DNA of 32,714 nt from Gammaproteobacteria bacterium Gsub (GCA_002007405.1 JYIN01000001.1:1-32714); one strand, 5' to 3'; positions 1-7,430 are shown, numbered from the stretch's first letter. Translations and numbers: made by a program. Notes: a model not told the origin generated them from the letters alone.

Positions 1-143
1 CACCGTTTGCATGGAATAATCATAAACCCGTTTGGTCGCCTCCACTTGGTAAATAATACTATCATCCCAATTAGTCTCAAGGGTGTCAATTGCTGTAGTA
101 TTGACCACAACACTCCAATTCAAACCAAATACAACATCCAGCA
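1..143 (-). pseudogene. Fragment of a second copy of the DUF4395-type gene
   Basis: This stretch matches 3212-3354 at 142 of 143 positions and in the same orientation. It corresponds to codons 47-94 of the intact gene at 2741-3493. The single difference (position 122 versus 3333) changes Ser54 to Leu. The match stops abruptly at 143/144, so the 5' part of the gene is missing, and the left side runs off the window, so the copy may continue there. It is a true second copy lacking its start, or an assembly join; the mismatch slightly favours a real copy. Confidence 0.85.
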
Positions 144-231
144 TTTTTTGGTATATGGATAAAAATCATGTTATATTTATCATTGATATCTTGATATGGA
201 TTTTTTGTTTTGTATTTGTAGTATAGTTTTT

Positions 232-978
232 TTAACATCTTTTACTTTCATATTCGAAATTTGCATAATCTTCTTTATAATACTCTATTATTTTTTCTTT
301 TACTTCACTGCTAACTTCAACTTTTGCTTTTTTTGATCTGTTTTCATGAGGAAGTGATTCATCTATATTTAGAACTTTGCATATCTCTTGCCAATCATCT
401 TTTATGTTTTCTATCTTTCCTAACTTATCCAGCTGAGTACTATCTTTTATATACTTAGAGTATGGTTCCCAGTGATGGTTGTGTATTTTCATCATTTTTC
501 CCACAAAGTCTTCAAAACTCATTGTTTTAGCTGCAGACCCAAACAATGCTTTCATCTGACTAAAACGAAAGCTATCCTCTTGATTAAAAAACATTTGAAA
601 ATTACTAACAGTTCTTTTGACAGGTTCTCTAACAAAACCAAATTTATAATAATCTTTGAACTCTTCAATAGATTCTTCAAAAGTACCATAGTACATGCTA
701 AACTCGCAGTTTCCTACAGTTACACCACTTGACATAGAGAAGTCAACCCTATGCTTTTGATCATACATTGTGTCTTTTAAATATAATTTTTCTAACATGT
801 TAGTTTTCAACTGTGGTGCCCCCCCCATTTTATGATAATGGTAAGCTCGCACAATATTTTCTTTTCGGGGTCTAATCTGTAGTGCTTTTTTTATACTACT
901 ACATGCAGCTTTTGGTGTTTCGTAGTAGACTGCTCTAAGCTTGTGTGAGTCAGATGAACATGTTAAATCTACAGTCAC
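232..978 (-). CDS. PAPS-dependent sulfotransferase (Sulfotransfer_2-like)
   Basis: The 248-residue product has the two cofactor-binding signatures of PAPS sulfotransferases. A 5'-phosphosulfate loop-like stretch TPKAACSSIKK lies at residues 21-31, and a 3'-phosphate-binding stretch VREPVKRTVSNF at 116-127. The family transfers sulfate from PAPS to a sugar or other hydroxyl; the acceptor cannot be read from sequence. The chosen start is GTG at 978, with a weak GGA six bases upstream; the next in-frame upstream codons reach a stop at 997-999. A much better ribosome site (AGGAG, 1046-1050) precedes an ATG at 1036 in a different frame that runs 28 codons over this start, so the 5' end may have suffered a frameshift. 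Codons 51-54 contain eight consecutive G. Flanked by gene fragments, it looks acquired. Domain call fairly sure, start uncertain. Confidence 0.75.
   Translation of the reverse strand: MTVDLTCSSDSHKLRAVYYETPKAACSSIKKALQIRPRKENIVRAYHYHKMGGAPQLKTNMLEKLYLKDTMYDQKHRVDFSMSSGVTVGNCEFSMYYGTFEESIEEFKDYYKFGFVREPVKRTVSNFQMFFNQEDSFRFSQMKALFGSAAKTMSFEDFVGKMMKIHNHHWEPYSKYIKDSTQLDKLGKIENIKDDWQEICKVLNIDESLPHENRSKKAKVEVSSEVKEKIIEYYKEDYANFEYESKRC
819..826 (-). repeat. G8 homopolymer inside the sulfotransferase gene
   Basis: Eight C on the plus strand give eight G in the coding strand, spanning the Met51-Gly-Gly-Ala codons. It is the longest G/C run I noticed in this AT-rich window; the next longest are six bases (in murE and pyk). 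Gain or loss of one base would truncate the protein, as in known slipped-strand contingency loci. In the sequence given the frame is open (ON). Confidence 0.8.
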
Positions 979-1036
979 AGTTTTCCAACTGGCAATTTAA
1001 ATCTTTTTTAATGGAATGTGGATTGAATAGTTTCAT
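950..1036 (-). other. Short out-of-frame ORF with a good ribosome site, leading into the sulfotransferase
   Basis: An ATG at 1036 sits nine bases after AGGAG (1046-1050) and opens 28 codons ending in TGA at 950-952. It overlaps the GTG start of the sulfotransferase in another frame. It could be the true N-terminus of that protein, separated by a one-base indel, or a leader coupling translation to the GTG start. The peptide itself resembles nothing I recognise. Confidence 0.35.
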
Positions 1037-1158
1037 TTTTTCTTACTCCTGAATATACGGTTCCTTCCTGAATTATGTGGGAATTTCTTGAAAGTCAGCA
1101 ATTTTCAGCTTGCTGAAATTTCCACAAACCCACGGGAAGCTCACTTTAACTGGGAGCA

Positions 1159-1251
1159 TTAGCCATAACGCCTGTGGGTTTTATTATGCGCATGAGACAC
1201 ATTATTACCACTCATTGGGCGTTTGCCCGTTACTTGACATACTCTTGCCAT
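1159..1251 (-). pseudogene. rpmB: Truncated rpmB (50S ribosomal protein L28), N-terminal 28 codons
   Basis: The reading frame from ATG 1251 begins [17 protein letters not shown] and continues [10 protein letters not shown], which is the N-terminus of bacterial ribosomal protein L28. Homology ends after the RR pair; two further codons lead to a stop at 1159-1161. The normal protein is about 78 residues, and I could not find the remaining C-terminal part in any frame of 979-1158. A plausible -10 (TATAAT) lies roughly 35 bases upstream, so the original promoter may still be present. rpmB is normally a single-copy gene, so an intact copy should exist elsewhere and this is probably a duplicated, broken end. 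Less likely, it is the resident gene damaged by insertion or assembly error. Confidence 0.8.
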
Positions 1252-1454
1252 AACCAACTCATCAAAAATATAAAAAGGAGGGATTATACTTAAAAAATTG
1301 AGACATCTACATAATTATAGATGATTAACAAAATGGAGATTTTGCCGAATTGGTGAAAGACAGTGTTTTGACGGTTATTCATAATTTATGTAAAGGTTTA
1401 AAACTAACCTTTTTCAAAACAAAATTCTTTATCTACCCTAATCCAAACGGACGG

Positions 1455-1460
1455 TATAAT
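1455..1460 (+). promoter_or_regulatory. -10 box of tRNA-Ser promoter
   Basis: A perfect TATAAT lies 10 bases before the first base of the tRNA, followed by a GC-rich ACGCC stretch of the kind seen at stable-RNA promoters. No convincing -35 hexamer stands at 16-18 bases upstream. Confidence 0.55.
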
Positions 1461-1470
1461 ACACGCCAGC

Positions 1471-1560
1471 GGAGGGATGGCAGAGCGGCTGAATGCACCG
1501 GTCTTGAAAACCGGCAAGGGTTAATTCCCTTCCAGGGTTCAAATCCCTGTCCCTCCACCA
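1471..1560 (+). tRNA. tRNA-Ser (anticodon UGA)
   Basis: The full cloverleaf is readable. The acceptor GGAGGGA pairs with TCCCTCC. A D arm GCA/TGC closes GAGCGGCTGAA. The anticodon arm CCGGT-CTTGAAA-ACCGG carries TGA. A long class II variable arm AAGGG/CCCTT follows, then the T arm CAGGG-TTCAAAT-CCCTG, and CCA is encoded. The long variable arm and anticodon make it a serine tRNA reading UCN codons, chiefly UCA/UCG. The discriminator base is A rather than the G73 of Escherichia coli serine tRNAs. It is the only RNA gene with certain identity here, and it marks the boundary between the mosaic left end and the sox operon. Confidence 0.96.
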
Positions 1561-1579
1561 ATATGCGTTGCAGTATTTT

Positions 1580-1616
1580 AGGCTGCTACCAATCATGGTA
1601 TAAATTGAGGCCTTTT
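1580..1616 (+). terminator. Possible weak terminator after tRNA-Ser
   Basis: AGGC and ACCA arms can pair with TGGT and GCCT, followed by five T. The loop is large and the stem weak. It lies directly against the end of the converging HupE-like gene. Confidence 0.3.
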
Positions 1617-2737
1617 TAAATTATGATACGCTCAACGCCCCACCAAATACCAAGCCCGCCGATGAGGATTGAGATAGGGATGGTGGCAATTTTTTGAGGG
1701 TTTAGGTTGAAGTATTTTAACAGTAGTAAGATTGATACTACACCTAGCACAATGACTATTTGTGCTAATTCAACGCCGATATTAAAGCTGATTAGGGTAG
1801 TTAAAAAAGTGTCAGCGCGCATTTCAAATTGTTTGAGCATGGTGGCAAAACCCAGACCATGAACCAGCCCAAATAAAAATACAATGATGCTTTTTCGTTT
1901 GATGGATTGTTTGCTTAATAAATTCTCGATTGCCACATAGGCAATTGAGAAGGCAATCAAAGGCTCCACAATTTGGGGTGGGATTTCCACCACGCCTAGC
2001 ATTGCCAAACCCAGTGTTAGTGTGTGTGCCACAGTAAAAGCAGCAGTCAATAATAAAAGTCTATGCCATAAAACACGAGACAACGCCATCCCGATGATGA
2101 ATAAAATATGGTCCCAGCCAAGAGGAATAACATGGCTAAAACCAATGGTGATAAATTGTAAAATCCTTTGTGTGATAGGTATTGGCTCTGGGTAGTTTAT
2201 GTGAATTAGCCCGCTTGAGGCACCATCTCTTAACCAGCGCCACGCACTCCAATTGTATTCGTCTTTTTTAACCACTTGCCAGCGAAACGCACTATCACCG
2301 TAAATTTTTCCGTATTGCCATGCTAGGGTTTTAGGCCAGTATTTGAGCTGTGCAACATAAGTGAGTAGGGTTTTTCTGGGTCTTTTTTTATAACCGACAA
2401 TGTCAATTTTAACGGATTTTAGGCTTAAACGCTGTGGTTTGCTATTGATATTTAATCGAAAACTGCTCAAAAAATCAGCCTCAAAAGCTTTAAATCTTTG
2501 ACCCAATATATCTGGCTTTAAAGCTCTGAGTTCGTCATACTCAGCGGCGTTAGGTGCATCAGTGGTTTTTTTGTATTGAGTCCCAATCCCACTCATAGCA
2601 GCCTCTATGCTTAAGTCAATTTGTACCTCAATGGTTTTATCAGCAAAAATTGAGACCTCTACTAAGGCGGGTTTGACAACATCGGCTTGGGCGCTATTAA
2701 ACAGTAAAAGAGCAACTGCAATTTTTAACAAAAGCAT
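1616..2737 (-). CDS. HupE/UreJ_2-type membrane protein
   Basis: The 373-residue product starts with a signal peptide (hydrophobic 3-16, cleavage near AQA at 17-19). A soluble domain to about residue 190 follows, presumably periplasmic, and then about six hydrophobic segments. The membrane half has the HupE/UreJ family pattern: a GWDHILF motif, FTVAHTLTLG, an acidic-flanked IAFSIAYVAIEN segment, and FGLVHGLGFA. Family members are proposed to handle nickel or other metals, but the function of the long UreJ_2 type is not established. It follows the DUF4395-type gene by three bases and probably shares the soxB transcript. No hydrogenase or urease gene lies nearby, so a nickel role is not supported by context. 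Family call confident, role unknown. Confidence 0.8.
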   Translation of the reverse strand: MLLLKIAVALLLFNSAQADVVKPALVEVSIFADKTIEVQIDLSIEAAMSGIGTQYKKTTDAPNAAEYDELRALKPDILGQRFKAFEADFLSSFRLNINSKPQRLSLKSVKIDIVGYKKRPRKTLLTYVAQLKYWPKTLAWQYGKIYGDSAFRWQVVKKDEYNWSAWRWLRDGASSGLIHINYPEPIPITQRILQFITIGFSHVIPLGWDHILFIIGMALSRVLWHRLLLLTAAFTVAHTLTLGLAMLGVVEIPPQIVEPLIAFSIAYVAIENLLSKQSIKRKSIIVFLFGLVHGLGFATMLKQFEMRADTFLTTLISFNIGVELAQIVIVLGVVSILLLLKYFNLNPQKIATIPISILIGGLGIWWGVERIII

Positions 2738-2740
2738 GCT

Positions 2741-3493
2741 TTATGCTTTACTGTGTTTTTTAAAATGTTGTTTTTGTTTTTTTTCTGCAACCTTGTTCCA
2801 ATCAATATTATTACAAGACTCGCAGATGTCTTTAAATAGCCCTAATTTAACTAAACCAGTATGTATTTTACAGCCTAGGCAAAATCCGAGTACGGTCTCC
2901 ATCCACATCATAAATAGGCATATCCATACCAAATTAAGTGCCAGCCAAGAGGGTACATAATTATAACTGACGGGGATATTTGTACCTATCAGGGCGTTAA
3001 TTTTAATGGCAAAATAGTCGGGATTAAAAAACACAATGCACACCAAAATAAAACTAGCCCCCAATGCCCATGCACAGCGTTTTGGCACAATCGGACGCCA
3101 AATTTTTTCCTTGTTTATAGTAAGTAGGCTGGCAATTAAGATGGTAGGTGAAAACCGCGCACTAAAAACAAACATGCCTAAAAACATCTCCAATAGAGCA
3201 TAACTCAATAGCACCGTTTGCATGGAATAATCATAAACCCGTTTGGTCGCCTCCACTTGGTAAATAATACTATCATCCCAATTAGTCTCAAGGGTGTCAA
3301 TTGCTGTAGTATTGACCACAACACTCCAATTCGAACCAAATACAACATCCAGCAGGGTAAATACCATATAAACTGGAATTATCAACAAAATGCCAGCACG
3401 CACCCGCATCGTGGTATCGTCAATGTAGGTCATCTCTTCTCTGGGGTTACGAAACCAAAGATTTTGAATTGTAAATTTAATCTTCTCTAACAT
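2741..3493 (-). CDS. DUF4395-type membrane protein in the soxB operon
   Basis: The 250-residue product has about four membrane segments (near 32-52, 93-112, 140-156 and 181-204). It carries the hallmarks I associate with DUF4395: NP..R then DDTTMRVRAG at the N-terminus, ARFSP in the middle, and FCLGC (Cys205, Cys208) after the last segment. A second cysteine pair, CESC (224 and 227), lies in the basic C-terminal tail, so the four cysteines could bind a metal or work in redox chemistry; that is inference. It lies 31 bases after soxB and three before the HupE-like gene, in one direction, so a link to sulfur oxidation is likely. A partial second copy lies at 1-143. No strong ribosome site precedes the ATG. 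Confidence 0.75.
   Translation of the reverse strand: MLEKIKFTIQNLWFRNPREEMTYIDDTTMRVRAGILLIIPVYMVFTLLDVVFGSNWSVVVNTTAIDTLETNWDDSIIYQVEATKRVYDYSMQTVLLSYALLEMFLGMFVFSARFSPTILIASLLTINKEKIWRPIVPKRCAWALGASFILVCIVFFNPDYFAIKINALIGTNIPVSYNYVPSWLALNLVWICLFMMWMETVLGFCLGCKIHTGLVKLGLFKDICESCNNIDWNKVAEKKQKQHFKKHSKA
3212..3354 (-). repeat. Internal segment duplicated at 1-143
   Basis: This segment of the intact DUF4395-type gene is repeated in direct orientation at 1-143 with one mismatch. The two copies are 3211 bases apart, so recombination between them could delete or amplify the sulfotransferase, tRNA-Ser and HupE-like genes. Confidence 0.85.
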
Positions 3494-3524
3494 GGTATCT
3501 AAACTTAACTCAATGCTTATTTTG

Positions 3525-5417
3525 TTAGATTAACTTACCAGCATAATTTTCAATGCCGGGATTATTTTTTACCCCTTTAATGGTTGGGTGATTGACTTTG
3601 CTTAGTCTGAGGTGTTTTTGGCGACGCAAATAATCCGCTGCCACATCCCACATTAAACGCCCATTTCCCACCGAGCTAACTTGTGCCCAGCCTGAAACTC
3701 GGTAAGATTTTTTCGCATCAATTGCAATGCCTGCATCATCTTTCATATTGCTAATACGGTTGCCCAATCCAGCCGCTGGATCAATAGTGTAATCCATACC
3801 GCCAACACGCACCATATCGCCACCTGACTGCAGATAGGGGTCTTGGACAAATAGATTCTCAGCAATACCCTCTAAAATTCCTTTGATTTGTGCACCTGTA
3901 AGCTCACTCACATAGGTTTCGCCATAGGTCATTGAGGTATTGGTCATCAAATCTTCCATAGTAACGCTATCCCCTGCTAACACACTAGTGCCCCAACGCA
4001 CCCCAGCTGACAGTGCAAAATCGGCATTGTGTTCTTCACGCAAAGCATTAACTAAAACTTGATCCCAAGTACCCATAAAGTTACCACGGCGGTAGAGTGT
4101 CTGCTGTGTAGTACAGAGTTTTTCATGTAAAATTTCATTGTAGGTTTTACCCACTCGGTTAGGGTTATTACTCATGGTTGAGGAGCGTGCCTCAACCACA
4201 TTTTTATCATATTTAGTATTACGCATTTTATTAATAAACGACACCATTTGTGCATCTGGTTTGATAAGATTGGTCAAAATCGGTAACATTTTGTAGTTGT
4301 AGCCTGCCACCTTATGGTTTTTAATATCTAAATCCATCACCCCAATATATTTGCCTGAACAGCCCGCATTAGTGACCACAGTAATCCCGCCCGGATTTTT
4401 AACCTCAATCGGCTTGGGCATACCGTCATGGGTATGACCGCCAAAAATTGCATCAATGCCCACTATGCGAGATGCCATCTTGATATCAACATCCATACCG
4501 TTATGAGAAACCACAATCACCGCATCGGGCTTTTCATTGCTACGAATATCTACAACCAACTCGCTCATCTCATCTTCACGCAAACCAAATGACCAGTCAG
4601 GAAAAAAGTATTTTTGCGGATTGGCATTGGAAGTTCTTGGAAAAGCCTGACCAATAACTGCAATCCGATGACCACCCACATTTTTAATCACATAAGGTTT
4701 AAATGGTAACGCCTCATCTTCGTTGTAGAGTCCATTGCCATCGTATTTTTCAGTCATGGCAATATATTTATCACCCAACAGGGCATCTTCCATAATACGC
4801 ACATTTTGACCCAAAAAATCGCCTTTGAAAAAGCCGATATTTTTGAGTGTTTCCTCTTCTTTATAGGTAAATTCCCAATGCCCGACCATCACATCAACAC
4901 CGAGCAAATTGCAGGCCTCAACCATATCTGCCCCGCGTGTCCAAAGCGAGGTACCCGAACCCTGCCAAGTGTCACCACCATCAACTGTTAGCGTGTTTTG
5001 CACCCCGCCAGCACTATCACGCAAGGAATCTAAGACAGTTTTAATCTGCCCAAAACCGCCGGTTTTGCCATATTTAGCCGCCAATGTTTCAAAATTATTA
5101 TAAGTAAAGGCATACGCCTCGGCTGAGCTGGGACGGATACCAACGGCTTTTAATAATTGACTGCCCACTACATGTGGCAACTTCCCAAATGTATCGCCAA
5201 AACCCAGATTAACATTTGGCTCACGAAAATAATTGGGTAGTAAATTGCCGTGTGTATCGGTAATATGCAAAATCCGTGCACTCCCTGTTTTTGCTACTTC
5301 ATATTTATTATCTTGTGCAAACAAAGCGGTGGTGTTTTTTGTATAGCCTGTACCAATCAAGCCTGCTGCCGAACCAGCGCCCAACACTTTGATAAAATCT
5401 CTGCGCGTCAATGCCAT
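3525..5417 (-). CDS. soxB: SoxB, thiosulfohydrolase of the Sox pathway
   Basis: SoxB removes the terminal sulfone as sulfate from the thiosulfonate carried on the SoxY cysteine, in the periplasm, using a dinuclear metal (manganese) centre. The 630-residue product opens with a Tat signal TRRDFIKVLGAG (Arg5-Arg6) for folded export. Metal-binding motifs of the metallophosphoesterase domain follow: HITDTHGN (Asp54, His56), GGDTWQG, the SoxB-type GHWEFTY, VSHNGMD and GGHTHDG. The C-terminal half is the 5'-nucleotidase C-terminal-like domain. I start at ATG 5417 because GAGGAG lies seven bases upstream; an ATG 24 bases further upstream lacks this and would bury the twin arginine. It heads an operon with two membrane proteins and diverges from murE. 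No other sox genes are in the window. Confidence 0.96.
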   Translation of the reverse strand: MALTRRDFIKVLGAGSAAGLIGTGYTKNTTALFAQDNKYEVAKTGSARILHITDTHGNLLPNYFREPNVNLGFGDTFGKLPHVVGSQLLKAVGIRPSSAEAYAFTYNNFETLAAKYGKTGGFGQIKTVLDSLRDSAGGVQNTLTVDGGDTWQGSGTSLWTRGADMVEACNLLGVDVMVGHWEFTYKEEETLKNIGFFKGDFLGQNVRIMEDALLGDKYIAMTEKYDGNGLYNEDEALPFKPYVIKNVGGHRIAVIGQAFPRTSNANPQKYFFPDWSFGLREDEMSELVVDIRSNEKPDAVIVVSHNGMDVDIKMASRIVGIDAIFGGHTHDGMPKPIEVKNPGGITVVTNAGCSGKYIGVMDLDIKNHKVAGYNYKMLPILTNLIKPDAQMVSFINKMRNTKYDKNVVEARSSTMSNNPNRVGKTYNEILHEKLCTTQQTLYRRGNFMGTWDQVLVNALREEHNADFALSAGVRWGTSVLAGDSVTMEDLMTNTSMTYGETYVSELTGAQIKGILEGIAENLFVQDPYLQSGGDMVRVGGMDYTIDPAAGLGNRISNMKDDAGIAIDAKKSYRVSGWAQVSSVGNGRLMWDVAADYLRRQKHLRLSKVNHPTIKGVKNNPGIENYAGKLI

Positions 5418-5482
5418 TATTTTCTCCTCTAAATAAAACAATTAGCTGCTAATGATACCAAAAAAAACAATGGGTTAGGCTT

Positions 5483-5488
5483 TATAAT
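5483..5488 (+). promoter_or_regulatory. -10 box directly before murE (possible leaderless start)
   Basis: A perfect TATAAT ends six bases before the murE ATG, so transcription would begin at or next to the start codon. No Shine-Dalgarno sequence is visible there, which fits a leaderless message. No clear -35 box is seen. Confidence 0.4.
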
Positions 5489-5494
5489 GAAATC

Positions 5495-6889
5495 ATGAAT
5501 ATGATACAACTGCTTGCTGATATCACCCCCACTAAAATTGACTTGGAAATATACGGCTTGTGCTTACACACCGCCGATGTACAAGCAGGCGATGTGTTTG
5601 TCGCCTTGCAGGGAAAATCCACCCATGGTATCAATTATATTCAACAGGCGATTGATAAGGGCTGTGTTGCAGTTTTAGTAGATTCAAAAGACTGTGAATG
5701 TAGCGTGCCTAGTATTCGTATCAACAATTTAAAACAACACTTACTAACTCTATCTGCTACTTGCTATCCACAAGCACAACAGGTGAATATCGTCGGTATT
5801 ACTGGTACGAATGGCAAAACCTCAGTGGCGTATTTTATATCCCAATTACTAACTAAACTCGGGGTTGAAAATGGCCTGATTGGCACCCTAGAAATTACTA
5901 ACAGCAATGCAACTTCTAACAATACCACCCCCGATATTTTTACTTTGTATAAAGTGCTAAATAATTATTATCTTAAAGGCATCAAAACCGCGATATTGGA
6001 GGTTTCTTCGCATGGTTTAGACCAAGACAGAGTAGCTGGGCTAAATTTTAACCAAGCCATTTTTACCAACCTAACTCAAGACCATCTTGATTACCACCAA
6101 ACCTTGGAAGAATACCAAAAAACCAAATTAAAATTATTTAAATTAGACTCCCTGAATTGTGTGATTATCAACCGAGATGATGCCTGCCACAAAAATTTTC
6201 TATCCGTATCCAAACATACAAAACAAATCACCTACGGGCTTGATGATTTTAAAAAAATTAAACCAATTCAACAAGGTTTTTTATGCCAATTAGAGGGCTT
6301 TGTTTTTGAGTTGTCACTGTTAGGCACATTTAATTTATCTAATGTTTTAGCAGCACTCAGTAGCATTGAACAGCTTGGGTTTAAACGCACACAAATTATC
6401 CCTCTACTCCACCAGCTGCTTTCGCCAACTGGTAGAATGCACAAAATTAACACGGGGCTAATATGGGTGGATTATGCCCACACCCCTGATGCCTTAGAGA
6501 ACGCCATCACCACACTACAAAAACACTACCCTGAGCATAAAGTGCGTATTTTATTCGGTTGTGGTGGCAATCGAGATAAAGATAAACGCGCCCAAATGGG
6601 TAACATCGCATCCACACTAGCAAACAGTGTTGTGCTAACCAATGACAACCCTAGAGACGAAGACCCGCAAGCCATTATTGATGATATTATGGTTGGCATT
6701 GATACGCACTTTGCACCCAAAATCACTTTAAACAGAAGGCTTGCCATTCAAAGTGCAATCACCACCCTAGGCGATGACGAGTGTTTGTTAATTGCTGGTA
6801 AGGGGGGCGAAACCACACAACAATTTGAGGATAAAATTCTCAGTCTAGACGATATCCAGATTGCAGCCGCTATTTCGGCTCAAAGCTAA
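5495..6889 (+). CDS. murE: UDP-MurNAc-tripeptide synthetase MurE
   Basis: MurE adds the third amino acid to UDP-MurNAc-L-Ala-D-Glu in the cytoplasm during peptidoglycan synthesis. The 464-residue product has the N-terminal uridine-binding domain, the ATP-binding GITGTNGKTS at 101-110, EVSSHGL and NLTQDHLDYH in the central domain, and DNPRDE near 384-389. The DNPR motif marks enzymes that use meso-diaminopimelate. It is slightly shorter than the E. coli enzyme (495). The start ATG 5495 has no ribosome site; a second in-frame ATG lies two codons later. The gene stands apart from any murein cluster; its 3' end overlaps the opposing SYLF gene by 20 bases. Confidence 0.95.
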   Translation: MNMIQLLADITPTKIDLEIYGLCLHTADVQAGDVFVALQGKSTHGINYIQQAIDKGCVAVLVDSKDCECSVPSIRINNLKQHLLTLSATCYPQAQQVNIVGITGTNGKTSVAYFISQLLTKLGVENGLIGTLEITNSNATSNNTTPDIFTLYKVLNNYYLKGIKTAILEVSSHGLDQDRVAGLNFNQAIFTNLTQDHLDYHQTLEEYQKTKLKLFKLDSLNCVIINRDDACHKNFLSVSKHTKQITYGLDDFKKIKPIQQGFLCQLEGFVFELSLLGTFNLSNVLAALSSIEQLGFKRTQIIPLLHQLLSPTGRMHKINTGLIWVDYAHTPDALENAITTLQKHYPEHKVRILFGCGGNRDKDKRAQMGNIASTLANSVVLTNDNPRDEDPQAIIDDIMVGIDTHFAPKITLNRRLAIQSAITTLGDDECLLIAGKGGETTQQFEDKILSLDDIQIAAAISAQS

Positions 6890-7430
6890 ATTTTTGACCC
6901 CCTATGGTGGCCTCATACATTAATCCGGCTTTTGGCAAAGTGAAAACAGCGACCCCATCATTATAATCAACATCTGCACTAGCGCCAGCAGTCAATGCCA
7001 CCGCAGAAGCTTGGGCGCCCATCTCAAAATCACCACTGATAAATTTATCTAGTGCGTCTTTATCCTTAAAAAAGATGACTTCACTATAAGTTTGCCCACC
7101 AAATTGAAACCCTATCGTTACTTGCGTCAATGTTGAATAACCAATAAACGCACCATCTTTGTAAACATAGCCCTCTCCATACGCACCGCCTAGTCCAAAC
7201 CCGGCCTTGCCCACTGTTGGAAACACCGCATAACCATAAGCGCGGTCAAAAAATAAATTAAGTTTTGGGTCTATAACCTTAAATTTATTGATGGTTTTAT
7301 CTGCATCTAGGTGAGTTGCCTCCGATTTTGCACCTTTGGGCTGCTTTTTCTCCTCTTCAAACGGATTCCAACCCGCTATTACAAAGCCAGAAAATGTGGT
7401 GAATAATAATATTGTGAATAACTTTTTCAT
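6870..7430 (-). CDS. Exported SYLF (Ysc84-type) lipid-binding domain protein
   Basis: The 186-residue product has a signal peptide (MKKLFTILLFTTFSGFVIAG). A short charged stretch and a SYLF/Ysc84 domain with AYGYAVFPTVGKAGFGLGG, YSEVIFF and a glycine/alanine-rich middle part follow. Eukaryotic relatives bind phosphoinositides and actin; bacterial members are exported proteins of unknown function, probably lipid-associated. The signal peptide has no clear lipobox cysteine. ATG 7430 is preferred to an upstream start at 7466 because GGGAGGAAAG stands just before it and the signal peptide begins there. It converges on murE with a 20-base overlap. Family call is good, role unknown. Confidence 0.82.
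   Translation of the reverse strand: MKKLFTILLFTTFSGFVIAGWNPFEEEKKQPKGAKSEATHLDADKTINKFKVIDPKLNLFFDRAYGYAVFPTVGKAGFGLGGAYGEGYVYKDGAFIGYSTLTQVTIGFQFGGQTYSEVIFFKDKDALDKFISGDFEMGAQASAVALTAGASADVDYNDGVAVFTLPKAGLMYEATIGGQKFSFEPK

Larger units (their letters stand above)
979..1470. other. Gene-poor junction region between sulfotransferase and tRNA-Ser
   Basis: Apart from the rpmB fragment and the short ORF at 950-1036 I see no gene. 1037-1158 contains a short inverted repeat near 1090-1110 (TTTCAGC/GCTGAAA) and a longer-range pairing of CCCAC near 1130 with GTGGG near 1175. The origin of 1037-1158 is unknown; it separates the rpmB 5' end from the sulfotransferase and could be a recombination scar. 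Confidence 0.5.

Noticed and set aside
1340-1372. Stretch resembling the 5' part of a tRNA (GCCGAATTGGTGAAAGACAG)
   Set aside because: No matching acceptor, anticodon or T arm follows; only a D-arm-like similarity.
1350-1619. 89-codon plus-strand ORF across the tRNA region
   Set aside because: It reads straight through the tRNA-Ser gene and has no recognisable domain; the tRNA explains the sequence.
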